Below are positions 1 through 6,527 of a DNA stretch of 10,522 nucleotides, one piece after another; within the stretch, counting starts at the first letter, position 1, and each line of letters opens with the position of its first letter. A program made the position numbers and the translations under genes. Source of the stretch: Nitrospiraceae bacterium UBA2166. Lineage in GTDB: Bacteria; Nitrospirota; Nitrospiria; Nitrospirales; UBA2166. The stretch is from contig DCWI01000028.1 in NCBI GenBank assembly GCA_002328825.1, forward strand, positions 1-10,522, read 5' to 3'. Below the pieces are notes generated by a model, which did not search any database, was not told where the DNA came from, and saw only the letters and a program-made list of their open reading frames with translations.

Positions 1-195
1 GAACACCTGCGGTTTTACAAGGATGACACGCTCATCTCCGAGCACTCCAAACCCAACGAGAAACCCTTTGTCACACTCAAACAACACGCCACATTCTTCC
101 GCAAATTGATCAAGGACCATAAATCCCACGTTATGTCGCGTCCACCGATAGCGAACACCGGGATTTCCAAGTCCAATAATAAGGCGTGTAGCAAT
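1..195 (-). CDS. pth: Peptidyl-tRNA hydrolase, N-terminal part (cut by window edge)
   Basis: Pth frees tRNA from prematurely released peptidyl-tRNA in the cytoplasm by cutting the ester bond. The 65 codons visible here read LIIGLGNPG followed by RYRWTRHNVGF, the family's N-terminal signature. They include the conserved Asn of GLGNPG (residue 11) and the catalytic His of TRHN (residue 21), and the fragment ends in LVKPQVF, just before the expected Met-Asn. The rest of a roughly 190-residue enzyme lies outside the window. No ATG, GTG or TTG lies in frame between the rplY stop (216-214) and the GLGNPG motif, and the first ATG comes after the active-site His. The best start is ATT at 195-193, eight bases after an AGGAG sequence. 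The gene follows rplY closely and is probably cotranscribed with it. Identity is certain from the motifs; the start codon is an inference and could reflect a sequence error. Confidence 0.9.
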   Translation of the reverse strand, partial: MATRLIIGLGNPGVRYRWTRHNVGFMVLDQFAEECGVLFECDKGFLVGFGVLGDERVILVKPQVF

Positions 196-203
196 AGAAC
201 GTA

Positions 204-210
204 CTCCTAA
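204..210 (-). promoter_or_regulatory. Shine-Dalgarno sequence that decides the pth start
   Basis: On the minus strand TTAGGAG lies just after the rplY stop codon. Its AGGAG core is eight bases from the ATT at 195-193, a normal spacing. No standard start codon lies within reach in the pth frame, so this site is the main support for ATT initiation. Confidence 0.5.
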
Positions 211-213
211 GCC

Positions 214-861
214 TTAAGTGGCTGACGCCGCAGGCTCCTTAGACTCATTAGGTTCCTGAGTACTTTCCCCAGTTTTGCTTTCAGCCACCTCTGCTACCTG
301 CTTCTTAGAAGTGATATTGAAAATAATCTTCTCCAGGTCATCACGGACCAGAAGGCCCTTTGCAACGGGAAGATCCTTTATCTTCACAACATGCCCAATC
401 TCTAAAGCAGACCCATCGATACAAACTGTATCAGGAATCTCTGCTGGAAGTCCTTCAACAAGTAGATGCCGCTGCCGCTGCCGTAACACTCCACCAAGCG
501 TCACGCCGATAGGAGTTGATCCTGTTAGCACAATTGGAATCGACACCTGAATAGCTTGATCCATTGCAACTTCAAAAAAATCCACATGAAGAACTTTTCC
601 AGTGACAGGATCATATTGAACATCTTTTAGTATCGCATTGCGCTGTGGAGCACCATTGTCGTTTGATTCAGCCAAGGCAACCAACACAAATCCCTGCTGC
701 CTTAGGTCGTGAAGCTTGCTAAACTCGATGTCGGTAATGGTGAGAGAAACCGCCTCACCTTTTCCATACAACACCCCAGGAACATTACCCTCTCTTCGCA
801 GTTGGCGCGCCACACCCTTACCAACCCCTACTCTCTTGGTTAAAGTCACATGACAGTTCAT
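214..861 (-). CDS. rplY: 50S ribosomal protein bL25, long CTC/TL5 form
   Basis: bL25 binds 5S rRNA in the large ribosomal subunit. The 215-residue length marks the two-domain CTC (TL5) form rather than the roughly 95-residue single-domain form of E. coli. Residues 1-95 form the 5S-binding domain, with KGVARQLRREGNVPGVLYG at 15-33 and QYDPVTGKVLHVDFFEV at 82-98. Residues 100-188 form the second, beta-rich domain, which includes GGVLRQRQRHLLVEGLP. The last 25 residues are a low-complexity tail rich in Glu, Ser, Pro and Ala, typical of this form. The ATG at 861-859 puts the family's VTLTKR opening at the very N-terminus, although the upstream Shine-Dalgarno (GAGAGAG) is weak. The gene lies 51 bases after prs and just before pth. 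The prs-rplY-pth order is common in bacteria and supports the identity of all three genes. Confidence 0.96.
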   Translation of the reverse strand: MNCHVTLTKRVGVGKGVARQLRREGNVPGVLYGKGEAVSLTITDIEFSKLHDLRQQGFVLVALAESNDNGAPQRNAILKDVQYDPVTGKVLHVDFFEVAMDQAIQVSIPIVLTGSTPIGVTLGGVLRQRQRHLLVEGLPAEIPDTVCIDGSALEIGHVVKIKDLPVAKGLLVRDDLEKIIFNITSKKQVAEVAESKTGESTQEPNESKEPAASAT

Positions 862-912
862 CTGTTCAAAATCTCTCTCAGCTAGACAATAAAAACGAAT
901 CCTTACTATACA

Positions 913-1854
913 CTACACAAACAAAGAACTTACAGATTCCTCGGCATGAATACGCGCCATAGCTTCTCCTAACAAGGCAGCAACAGATAAAACCTTAAGT
1001 TTAGGACAGTGCTGAGTTTTTTCATGAAGAGGAATAGTATTCGTTACAATCACTTCCTCAAGCTCTACCGCACTCAGTCGGTCAAGGGCGGCACCTGAGA
1101 GCGTAGCGTGCGTACACGCTGCCCTTACACGTTTTGCACCTTGCTGGGCACAAGCTTTTGCCCCTTGAACAATGGTACCTGCTGTGTCAATCATATCGTC
1201 GAGTAATAACACATCGTGCCCCTTCACGTTTCCAATAATATTCATCACTTCAGCTTGATTTGGTCCTTCACGTCGTTTATCAATAATAGCAAGATTGAAA
1301 TTCCGCCGCTTGGCAAATGCGCGAGCGCGTTCAACTCCACCCGCATCAGGAGACACTACAACTAAATTTTCATATCCGACAGCATCAATATAATCTAAAA
1401 TAACCGGAGTGCCGTACAAATGGTCGAGCGGAATATTAAAAAACCCTTGAATCTGGCCAACATGAAGATCCATAGTAAGCACACGGTCTGCACCGGCAGT
1501 CGTAATGAGATCCGCAAGCAACTTAGCTGAAATAGGGACGCGAGATTGCATCTTACGGTCTTGTCGAGCATAACCATAGTATGGAATTACTGCAGTAATA
1601 CGGCGCGGAGAAGAGCGTTTGGCTGCATCCATCATAATGAGCAATTCCATAATGTGTCGGTTAACGGGAGAAGAGCAGGACTGTATAAGGAAAACATCCG
1701 CTCCACGAATATTTTCCTCAATCTTAACCTGTATTTCGCCGTCACTAAACTCTGAGACTTCAATATCACCTAGCCCAATATCGAGGTACTGGCAGACCTC
1801 CCTCGCAAGCTCAGGATTAGAATTCCCAGCAAAAACCTTGAGGTTATCGCCCAA
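913..1854 (-). CDS. prs: Ribose-phosphate pyrophosphokinase (PRPP synthetase)
   Basis: The enzyme transfers pyrophosphate from ATP to ribose 5-phosphate, giving PRPP for purine, pyrimidine, histidine, tryptophan and NAD synthesis in the cytoplasm. At 313 residues it has the usual class I length. Visible signatures are FSDGEIQVKIEENIRG at 36-51, PYYGYARQDRK at 91-101, MDLHVGQIQGFF at 128-139, VSPDAGGVERARAFAK at 167-182, the catalytic-loop KRR at 193-195, and the PRPP-binding loop LLLDDMIDTAGT at 216-227. The start is TTG at 1854-1852, six bases after an AAAGGGGG Shine-Dalgarno. The nearby ATG at 1874-1872 is out of frame. Translation from TTG gives the expected N-terminus (LKVFAGNSNPELA). A possible private promoter lies upstream at 1897-1925, so prs-rplY-pth may be transcribed apart from ispE as well as with it. 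Confidence 0.97.
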   Translation of the reverse strand: MGDNLKVFAGNSNPELAREVCQYLDIGLGDIEVSEFSDGEIQVKIEENIRGADVFLIQSCSSPVNRHIMELLIMMDAAKRSSPRRITAVIPYYGYARQDRKMQSRVPISAKLLADLITTAGADRVLTMDLHVGQIQGFFNIPLDHLYGTPVILDYIDAVGYENLVVVSPDAGGVERARAFAKRRNFNLAIIDKRREGPNQAEVMNIIGNVKGHDVLLLDDMIDTAGTIVQGAKACAQQGAKRVRAACTHATLSGAALDRLSAVELEEVIVTNTIPLHEKTQHCPKLKVLSVAALLGEAMARIHAEESVSSLFV

Positions 1855-1896
1855 CTGCCACCCCCTTTATGCATGTGCAATACTCAAAACCGGTAC

Positions 1897-1925
1897 AACC
1901 TATCTGATATTAAAACCCTTGTCAA
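1897..1925 (-). promoter_or_regulatory. Candidate sigma-70 promoter for prs-rplY-pth
   Basis: On the minus strand a perfect TTGACA (1925-1920) is followed after 17 bases by TAGGTT (1902-1897), which matches TATAAT at three of six positions. It sits in the 79-base gap between ispE and prs, about 43 bases before the prs start. The -35 box and spacing are ideal and the -10 box is poor, so this is a candidate only. Confidence 0.35.
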
Positions 1926-1933
1926 CCAACGGT

Positions 1934-2872
1934 TTAATGGTCAAAGGATGCTTGTGTAATCTTCGTCTTTGTAACCACTACTTGGTAGCTTTCATGTTCA
2001 AGAAATTTCTTTTTTGCTATCATGGCAATTTTTTCTGAAGGATACACGCCGAAGACCGTCGACCCACTCCCAGACAACATGGCAAAATTAGCCCCCAGGT
2101 CCTGATGTTCCTGCCGAATCACACCAAGAGAAGGAAATTTTTCTTCCATGAGCTGTTCAAATGCATTCCAGCAATATGGATAAATATCTTCAGTCGATCT
2201 GGGCAATTGAAGAAAAGTCTGCACTATTTCATTTTCAGCAAAACACCTGCCCTCACCGGACAACTCTCTCCATTTATCAAACTGCTCATATGCCCACGCA
2301 GTTGAAATATCAAATGAAGGCTTCACGAGCACAACCCAGTGCGCTGTCTTGACAGTAACGGGCAATATTTTGTTCCCTTTTCCACATGCAATCGATGTCG
2401 GGCCATAAAAAAAGAACGGCACGTCGCTTCCAATACTCGCTCCAATTTGTGCACATTCAACCCTCCCCCACCCAAGACATAATAAGCGATTTAGGGCTTG
2501 TATGGTTGCCGCAGCATCACTACTTCCTCCTCCAAGGCCAGCAGCAATTGGAATTCGCTTGATAATTTGGATATGAAGTTTGGGATAAATACCTGTTTTT
2601 TCCATAACAGCTCTCGCAGCACGATATACAAGATTTTCCTGATCACACGGCAAACGAGCATCGGAACATTCAAGCGTAATGGGAAACAGCTCTCGATGAG
2701 CCTTTGGAGCTGCGAGCCTTTCAGGAGAGGCATCGCAAGACAACCGAATAGAATCATGAAGTTCAAGCATCTGCATCAACGACCAGATGTCATGATATCC
2801 ATCTGATCGCCGGTCAAGGACAGACAGAATGAAATTAATTTTTGCGGGGGCTACAACCTCAATGTACTGCAT
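1934..2872 (-). CDS. ispE: 4-diphosphocytidyl-2-C-methyl-D-erythritol kinase
   Basis: IspE is the ATP-dependent GHMP-family kinase of the non-mevalonate (MEP) pathway. It phosphorylates CDP-methylerythritol on the way to isopentenyl diphosphate. The 312 residues show all expected parts: APAKINF at 9-14 with catalytic Lys 11, the glycine-rich ATP loop PIAAGLGGGSSDAAA at 108-122, the IGSDVPFF segment with catalytic Asp 150, and the C-terminal GHMP motif LSGSGSTVFG at 266-275. The ATG at 2872-2870 directly abuts the TAG stop of pilC (2875-2873) with no spacer and no strong Shine-Dalgarno. Its translation is therefore probably coupled to that of pilC by terminating ribosomes. In many bacteria ispE lies directly before prs, as here. 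Length and motifs leave little doubt about identity. Confidence 0.97.
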   Translation of the reverse strand: MQYIEVVAPAKINFILSVLDRRSDGYHDIWSLMQMLELHDSIRLSCDASPERLAAPKAHRELFPITLECSDARLPCDQENLVYRAARAVMEKTGIYPKLHIQIIKRIPIAAGLGGGSSDAAATIQALNRLLCLGWGRVECAQIGASIGSDVPFFFYGPTSIACGKGNKILPVTVKTAHWVVLVKPSFDISTAWAYEQFDKWRELSGEGRCFAENEIVQTFLQLPRSTEDIYPYCWNAFEQLMEEKFPSLGVIRQEHQDLGANFAMLSGSGSTVFGVYPSEKIAMIAKKKFLEHESYQVVVTKTKITQASFDH

Positions 2873-4063
2873 CTACCCAATAGCGTCCGCCATACCAAAA
2901 ATTGGAAGATACATGGCAATAACGATCGTTCCAATAACAACCCCCAACACCATCATAAGCATGGGTTCAAGGCTGGCAGTGAACGCATCAACGGCCAGAT
3001 CTACCTCGTCATCATAGAAGTCGGCAATCTTAATCAACATGGCATCCACTGCACCAGTTGACTCCCCTACAGCAATCATATGAATAACCATAGATGGAAA
3101 GACACCTTCTTTGCCTAATGGTTCTGCAATGGTGCTTCCCTCAGCAATACTCGCGCGTGCTCGCATAATTGCTTCCTCAATAATCAAATTTCCTGAGGTT
3201 TTAGAGGTGATAATGAGCGCATCAAGAATCATTACCCCACTTTCAAGCAATGTCCCCATAGTGCGAGTAAATTTGGCAACTGCAGCCTTCCGAATTAAGG
3301 GCCCTACAAGAGGGAGCATGAGAAAAAACCTATCCATTACCCGCCGAGTATTTGTAACCTTGTAAAGACGTTGGAAAATCCAGCCAAAAGAAAAAAAAAC
3401 AATTACTCCCATCCACCAATAGGTCTGCATGAAATGACTAAAGTTTATGACCATCTGGGTCAATCCTGGAAGTGTTCCCCCAAGATCGTCAAAAGTTTTT
3501 GCAAAAACAGGAATCACCCATACCATCAAAATTGAAATTACAGCCACGGCAACGAACACAATGATGGCAGGATAGGTCATCGCGCTTTTGATTTTCGCCC
3601 TTAGTTTCATGGCCTTTTCCATAAAAGCAGACAGCCTCTGGAGAATTGTATCGAGGATACCTCCGGTTTCACCAGCCAAGACTAGGTTTACGTAGAGTTC
3701 ATCAAAAACGTCAGGATGCTTTCTCAAGGCATCAGTAAACGTCGAGCCTTCTTCTATCTCACTTTTAATGATCGAAACAACCTGGCCCAGTTGTTTGTTT
3801 TCACATTGGGAACCTAAAATTTCAAGTGCTTGGACAAGAGGAAGACCAGCATTGATCATAACGGCAAACTGCCGTGTAAAGACAACAATATCCTTACCCG
3901 TTGGTACTGGTCCCTTAACCTTCTCTTTTTTCTCTTTTAGGGTGGCTCCAAAGATTCGCTGTTTTCGTAACAAGGTTATAGCTTCCAGCGGATTTTTGGC
4001 AACAATAGATCCCTTCACTAGTTGTCTTTTTGCTGTCTTCCCCGTATACCTGAACGTTGCCAT
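2873..4063 (-). CDS. pilC: Type IV pilus / type II secretion inner-membrane platform protein (PilC/GspF family)
   Basis: This polytopic inner-membrane protein is the platform on which PilB/PilT-type ATPases drive pilus assembly or retraction. It has two tandem T2SF domains. The first spans about 63-188, with FTRQFAVMINAGLPLVQAL and AGETGGILDTIL. The second spans about 265-388, with FTRTMGTLLESGVMILDAL and AVGESTGAVDAML. Hydrophobic segments lie near 165-187, 217-234 and 365-387. At 396 residues it is close to the usual 400-410. I chose ATG at 4063-4061, six bases after GGGA; an in-frame TTG two codons earlier has no room for a Shine-Dalgarno. pilC is alone here: no pilB, pilT or pilin gene is adjacent, and it sits between aroE and ispE. 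A PilC role is likelier than GspF because no gsp genes are nearby, but the family does not separate them by sequence alone. Confidence 0.93.
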   Translation of the reverse strand: MATFRYTGKTAKRQLVKGSIVAKNPLEAITLLRKQRIFGATLKEKKEKVKGPVPTGKDIVVFTRQFAVMINAGLPLVQALEILGSQCENKQLGQVVSIIKSEIEEGSTFTDALRKHPDVFDELYVNLVLAGETGGILDTILQRLSAFMEKAMKLRAKIKSAMTYPAIIVFVAVAVISILMVWVIPVFAKTFDDLGGTLPGLTQMVINFSHFMQTYWWMGVIVFFSFGWIFQRLYKVTNTRRVMDRFFLMLPLVGPLIRKAAVAKFTRTMGTLLESGVMILDALIITSKTSGNLIIEEAIMRARASIAEGSTIAEPLGKEGVFPSMVIHMIAVGESTGAVDAMLIKIADFYDDEVDLAVDAFTASLEPMLMMVLGVVIGTIVIAMYLPIFGMADAIG

Positions 4064-4075
4064 GCGCAATCCCAG

Positions 4076-4960
4076 TTATGAGCTACATTTTAGACCTTCA
4101 AGCGCTCTCAGAAGAGATTCACGCATTACGTCTTTTGGAGCGTTCTCCCCAGTCCAAATTTTGAAAGCCAAAGCCCCCTGGTGTACAAGCATTCCTAAAC
4201 CATTTATCGCAACAGCACCCACTCGTTTTGCCTCATCCAAAAGTGGCGTGGTCGGGGGATTATAGATAAGGTCATACACCACCATTTTAGAGGTCACAAA
4301 CCCTAAAGGAGTCAATACCGGATCATGAGGAAACAGACCAACCGATGTGGCATTGATCAAAACATCCGGTCGTTGAACATCTGCGTGCAATGCCTCAAAC
4401 TGGCACACGGCAACCTTAACATCTTGATAGCCTATCAATAAATCCTTAACCATTGCCCTACCTCGTTCAAGCACTCGCACAACAACTATAAGGTCACGTA
4501 CACCTTCTTTGAGAAGTTCTGCGAGAACAGCACGCGCGGCACCTCCAGCACCAAAAAGCATCACGCAGCGCCCAGCAAGCAAGCAACCAGCTTCTTCAGC
4601 AAAGGCATTTCCAAAACCTTTTGCATCCGTGTTATAGCCAAGTAGACGTGAGCCCTTTACTACGATCGTATTGACTGCGCCAATACGTTCCGCATCCTTG
4701 TCAAGTTCATCAAGCAATGGGACGACACTCTCTTTGTGCGGAATCGTAACATTGACACCACGCACTCCCAGCGCTAGCAAACCATTGATTGCAGTTTCTA
4801 AGTTCTCAGGCATAACGACAAAAGGCACATAAGACATAGCAACCCCAGCTACCGAAAGGGCCGCATTGTGCATGACTGGAGATAAGGAATGCGTAAGAGG
4901 ATATCCTATTACGCCAACAACACGTGTTGTGGCATCAGACGCTCCATACTTAACGATCAT
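4076..4960 (-). CDS. aroE: Shikimate dehydrogenase (NADP+)
   Basis: AroE reduces 3-dehydroshikimate to shikimate in chorismate and aromatic amino acid synthesis in the cytoplasm. Counting from ATG 4960, the shikimate-binding HSLSP lies at 24-28 and the catalytic pair is Lys 76 (in NVTIPHK) and Asp 112 (in GYNTDAKG). The NADP-binding glycine loop GAGGAARAV is at 137-145. INATSVGL lies at 202-209, YDLIYNP at 229-235, and NGLGMLVHQGA at 253-263. The usual NRT/S phosphate-binding motif after the second strand reads VRVLERG here, a mild departure. The 294-residue length is slightly long for the family. Two starts are possible: ATG 4960 with AGGGAG upstream, or TTG 4990, ten codons earlier. The ATG is preferred but not certain. 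The stop lies 12 bases before the pilC ATG, so the two are probably cotranscribed. Confidence 0.95.
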   Translation of the reverse strand: MIVKYGASDATTRVVGVIGYPLTHSLSPVMHNAALSVAGVAMSYVPFVVMPENLETAINGLLALGVRGVNVTIPHKESVVPLLDELDKDAERIGAVNTIVVKGSRLLGYNTDAKGFGNAFAEEAGCLLAGRCVMLFGAGGAARAVLAELLKEGVRDLIVVVRVLERGRAMVKDLLIGYQDVKVAVCQFEALHADVQRPDVLINATSVGLFPHDPVLTPLGFVTSKMVVYDLIYNPPTTPLLDEAKRVGAVAINGLGMLVHQGALAFKIWTGENAPKDVMRESLLRALEGLKCSS

Positions 4961-5019
4961 AGGTGAATTCTTCTCCCTATCTTCCAACAAAAACCTACTT
5001 AGGCTCTCATATCTACACT

Positions 5020-5047
5020 ACCATAGGGTAAAAATCCAAGCGCTCAA
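5020..5047 (-). promoter_or_regulatory. Candidate promoter for aroE-pilC-ispE
   Basis: On the minus strand TTGAGC (5047-5042) and TATGGT (5025-5020) are separated by 16 bases. Each box matches four of six consensus positions. Transcription would begin near 5013, giving a leader of about 20 to 50 bases depending on the aroE start. The inverted repeat at 5049-5091 ends two bases upstream of the -35 box. Confidence 0.35.
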
Positions 5048-5048
5048 C

Positions 5049-5091
5049 TTTTCGCAAAGAGACCCGCCTACATTTGCGAAGTCAGCGAAAA
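5049..5091. repeat. Nested inverted repeat upstream of aroE
   Basis: TTCGCAAA (5051-5058) and TTTGCGAA (5073-5080) form a perfect 8-bp inverted repeat with a 14-base spacer. TTTTCGC (5049-5055) also pairs perfectly with GCGAAAA (5085-5091). The two pairings share bases and cannot form together. The element lies in the gap between ccdA and aroE, right next to the candidate aroE -35 box. It could be a protein-binding dyad or an RNA hairpin in ccdA read-through; no U-run follows it on either strand. Confidence 0.55.
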
Positions 5092-5120
5092 TTCACCAAA
5101 GCATTGCGCCAGGCAATACT
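5088..5120 (-). terminator. Possible terminator after ccdA
   Basis: On the minus strand AGTATTGC (5120-5113) pairs with GCAATGCT (5107-5100) through seven Watson-Crick pairs and one G-U pair, closing a five-base loop CTGGC. It is followed by TTGGTGAATTTT, a weak and interrupted T-run. It lies 45 bases after the ccdA stop. The position suits the end of the redox cassette, but the T-run is poor for intrinsic termination. Confidence 0.35.
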
Positions 5121-5164
5121 GAGGAAGAAGAACGAGTGACTATGACCGATTATTCAATAAGGTA

Positions 5165-5926
5165 TCAGAATGACCCTGCAGGAGCATCTGGTCCAACGTA
5201 CCACCCAATGCCATACTCGGTCAGGATGCGAGTAAATTGTGCAAACGAATTAGTGTAAATCATAACACCAACAAGTACCAAGAAAACGCCACTTATAACT
5301 GAAACTGCCCACATATAGGCACGCACTTTTTTGAAGTAATTCAAAAAGGAATCCACTCCAAGCGCAGCAAGAAAGAGCGGAATGCCCAACCCTAAAGAAT
5401 AGACTCCAAGAAGTTGAACACCGGCCATCATCGAGTCCGATGTGGCTGCAAGGGCTAGGATTGATCCAAGAATTGGTCCAACGCACGGCGTCCATGCGGC
5501 ACCAAAGACCATCCCAATAAGGATAGATCCCACATATCCAGCTGGGCGAGTCGGAAGCTGAAGCCTCTTTTCAGCAGCCAAGAACTTAAGTTTAAAGACT
5601 CCCATCACGTACAGACCAAACAAAACGATTAAGATTCCACCTATTTTTTGAAGATAATCATGATAGGAAAACAAAAGCTGCCCAGCAAAACTAGCTGAAG
5701 CCCCAAACGCCATGAAAACAAATGAAAATCCTCCTATGAAAAGAAGCGAATTTGTCATGATGGTACCCCGTAATTTCCGGCGATCATCGTCACTAGTAAG
5801 CTGATCAAGAGACAAACCCGTGATGTAACTCAAATAGGATGGAACTAATGGCAATACACAAGGAGAGATAAAAGAAAGAAATCCTGCGACAAAAGCTATT
5901 GTAAAGGATACTTGAGGATCAAACAT
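5165..5926 (-). CDS. ccdA: Cytochrome c biogenesis thiol reductant transporter CcdA
   Basis: CcdA is a six-helix inner-membrane protein of the DsbD family. It passes reducing equivalents from cytoplasmic thioredoxin to periplasmic thioredoxin-like proteins. The 253-residue length is typical, and the two transport cysteines sit in their usual contexts: Cys 23 in SPCVLPLVPSY and Cys 148 in AWTPCVGPILG. Hydrophobic segments lie near 7-28, 59-82, 94-110, 132-160, 167-190 and 203-225. ATG 5926 is the only sensible start because SPCVLP must follow closely. The bases before it are an almost pure pyrimidine/A run with no Shine-Dalgarno, which is odd and suggests coupling to the upstream thioredoxin gene 19 bases away. 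Its likely electron acceptors are the two TlpA-like proteins encoded immediately upstream in the same apparent operon. Confidence 0.95.
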   Translation of the reverse strand: MFDPQVSFTIAFVAGFLSFISPCVLPLVPSYLSYITGLSLDQLTSDDDRRKLRGTIMTNSLLFIGGFSFVFMAFGASASFAGQLLFSYHDYLQKIGGILIVLFGLYVMGVFKLKFLAAEKRLQLPTRPAGYVGSILIGMVFGAAWTPCVGPILGSILALAATSDSMMAGVQLLGVYSLGLGIPLFLAALGVDSFLNYFKKVRAYMWAVSVISGVFLVLVGVMIYTNSFAQFTRILTEYGIGWYVGPDAPAGSF

Positions 5927-5945
5927 TGGAAAAAATAAAAAAGAG

Positions 5946-6518
5946 TTATGTCGAACCTAGAAGATGGCGGATCATATCACGAGCTTTTTCACTATACCAA
6001 TCCCTTGCACCAGGGACACGATACGTAATCACTCCATCCTTCCCAATCAACATTGAGGCAGGGATAGAGCGAATATGGTAGGCAGCATTGACCTCATGCT
6101 GAAGGTCATGAAGAATAGGAAAGGTTAACCCAAATTGCTCTTTAAAAGGCTTCGTAATCATCTGCCCTTGGGTGTCATTTGACACTGCAAGAATCTCAAA
6201 ACCCTCATTTTGGAATTCACGATAGAGCTTTTCCATCGACGGCATCTCAATAACACACGGCCCACACCACGTAGCCCAAAAATTAACAAGAACTACCTTG
6301 CCTCTAAAATCTGATAAACTCACCTCATTGCCATGCAAGTCTGGCAGACTAAATGTCGGAGCCCGAAAACCGACGCGCGGACTTTCAGGTGTTGATGCAG
6401 CAAAAGAGCGTTGCTCCTTTGCCTCGACTCTCGCGCTAGAGACCTGATCACACGATATGCCCGCAGAACTCAGCAAGAGTGCTCCGCAAATCATCCTCCA
6501 AAGAATTAGCCATCTCAT
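5946..6518 (-). CDS. TlpA/ResA-like thiol-disulfide oxidoreductase, WCGPC type, possible lipoprotein
   Basis: This is a periplasmic thioredoxin-fold protein, predicted to reduce apocytochrome c cysteines or another periplasmic disulfide with electrons from CcdA. Residues 1-22 are a signal peptide (MRWLILWRMICGALLLSSAG). Residues 19-23 (AGISC) fit the general lipobox pattern, so Cys 23 may be lipidated, though Gly at -3 is not the usual Leu. Asp 24 at +2 would favour inner-membrane retention by the E. coli rule. The AhpC/TSA-Redoxin-like fold spans about 50-188, with the active site WCGPC at 84-88 and the cis-proline in SIPAS at Pro 153. ATG 6518 lies nine bases after the stop of the WCKPC paralogue, with AAGGG overlapping that gene's end. 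The function within the family (ResA, TlpA or CcmG-like) cannot be settled from sequence; location next to ccdA and resBC favours ResA. Confidence 0.9.
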   Translation of the reverse strand: MRWLILWRMICGALLLSSAGISCDQVSSARVEAKEQRSFAASTPESPRVGFRAPTFSLPDLHGNEVSLSDFRGKVVLVNFWATWCGPCVIEMPSMEKLYREFQNEGFEILAVSNDTQGQMITKPFKEQFGLTFPILHDLQHEVNAAYHIRSIPASMLIGKDGVITYRVPGARDWYSEKARDMIRHLLGST

Positions 6519-6527
6519 ATCGCGTGT

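Noticed and set aside
246..248. ATG upstream inside rplY as a pth start
   Set aside because: It is out of frame with pth and its frame ends at a TAG soon after the rplY stop.
1619..2038. Plus-strand open frame of 139 residues over prs and ispE
   Set aside because: It is antisense to two well-supported genes and shows only low-complexity, reverse-complement-like composition.
4061..4069. TTG at 4069 as the pilC start
   Set aside because: It lies directly against the only Shine-Dalgarno-like GGGA, leaving no spacer; the ATG two codons later has the normal six-base spacing.
5150..5160. Palindrome TTATTCAATAA just after the ccdA stop
   Set aside because: Arms of five AT-only bases around one central base are expected by chance in AT-rich DNA and cannot form a stable hairpin.
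4866..5258. Plus-strand open frame of 130 residues spanning the ccdA-aroE gap
   Set aside because: Both ends are antisense to conserved genes and the middle crosses the inverted repeat and promoter. No motif or ribosome site supports it.
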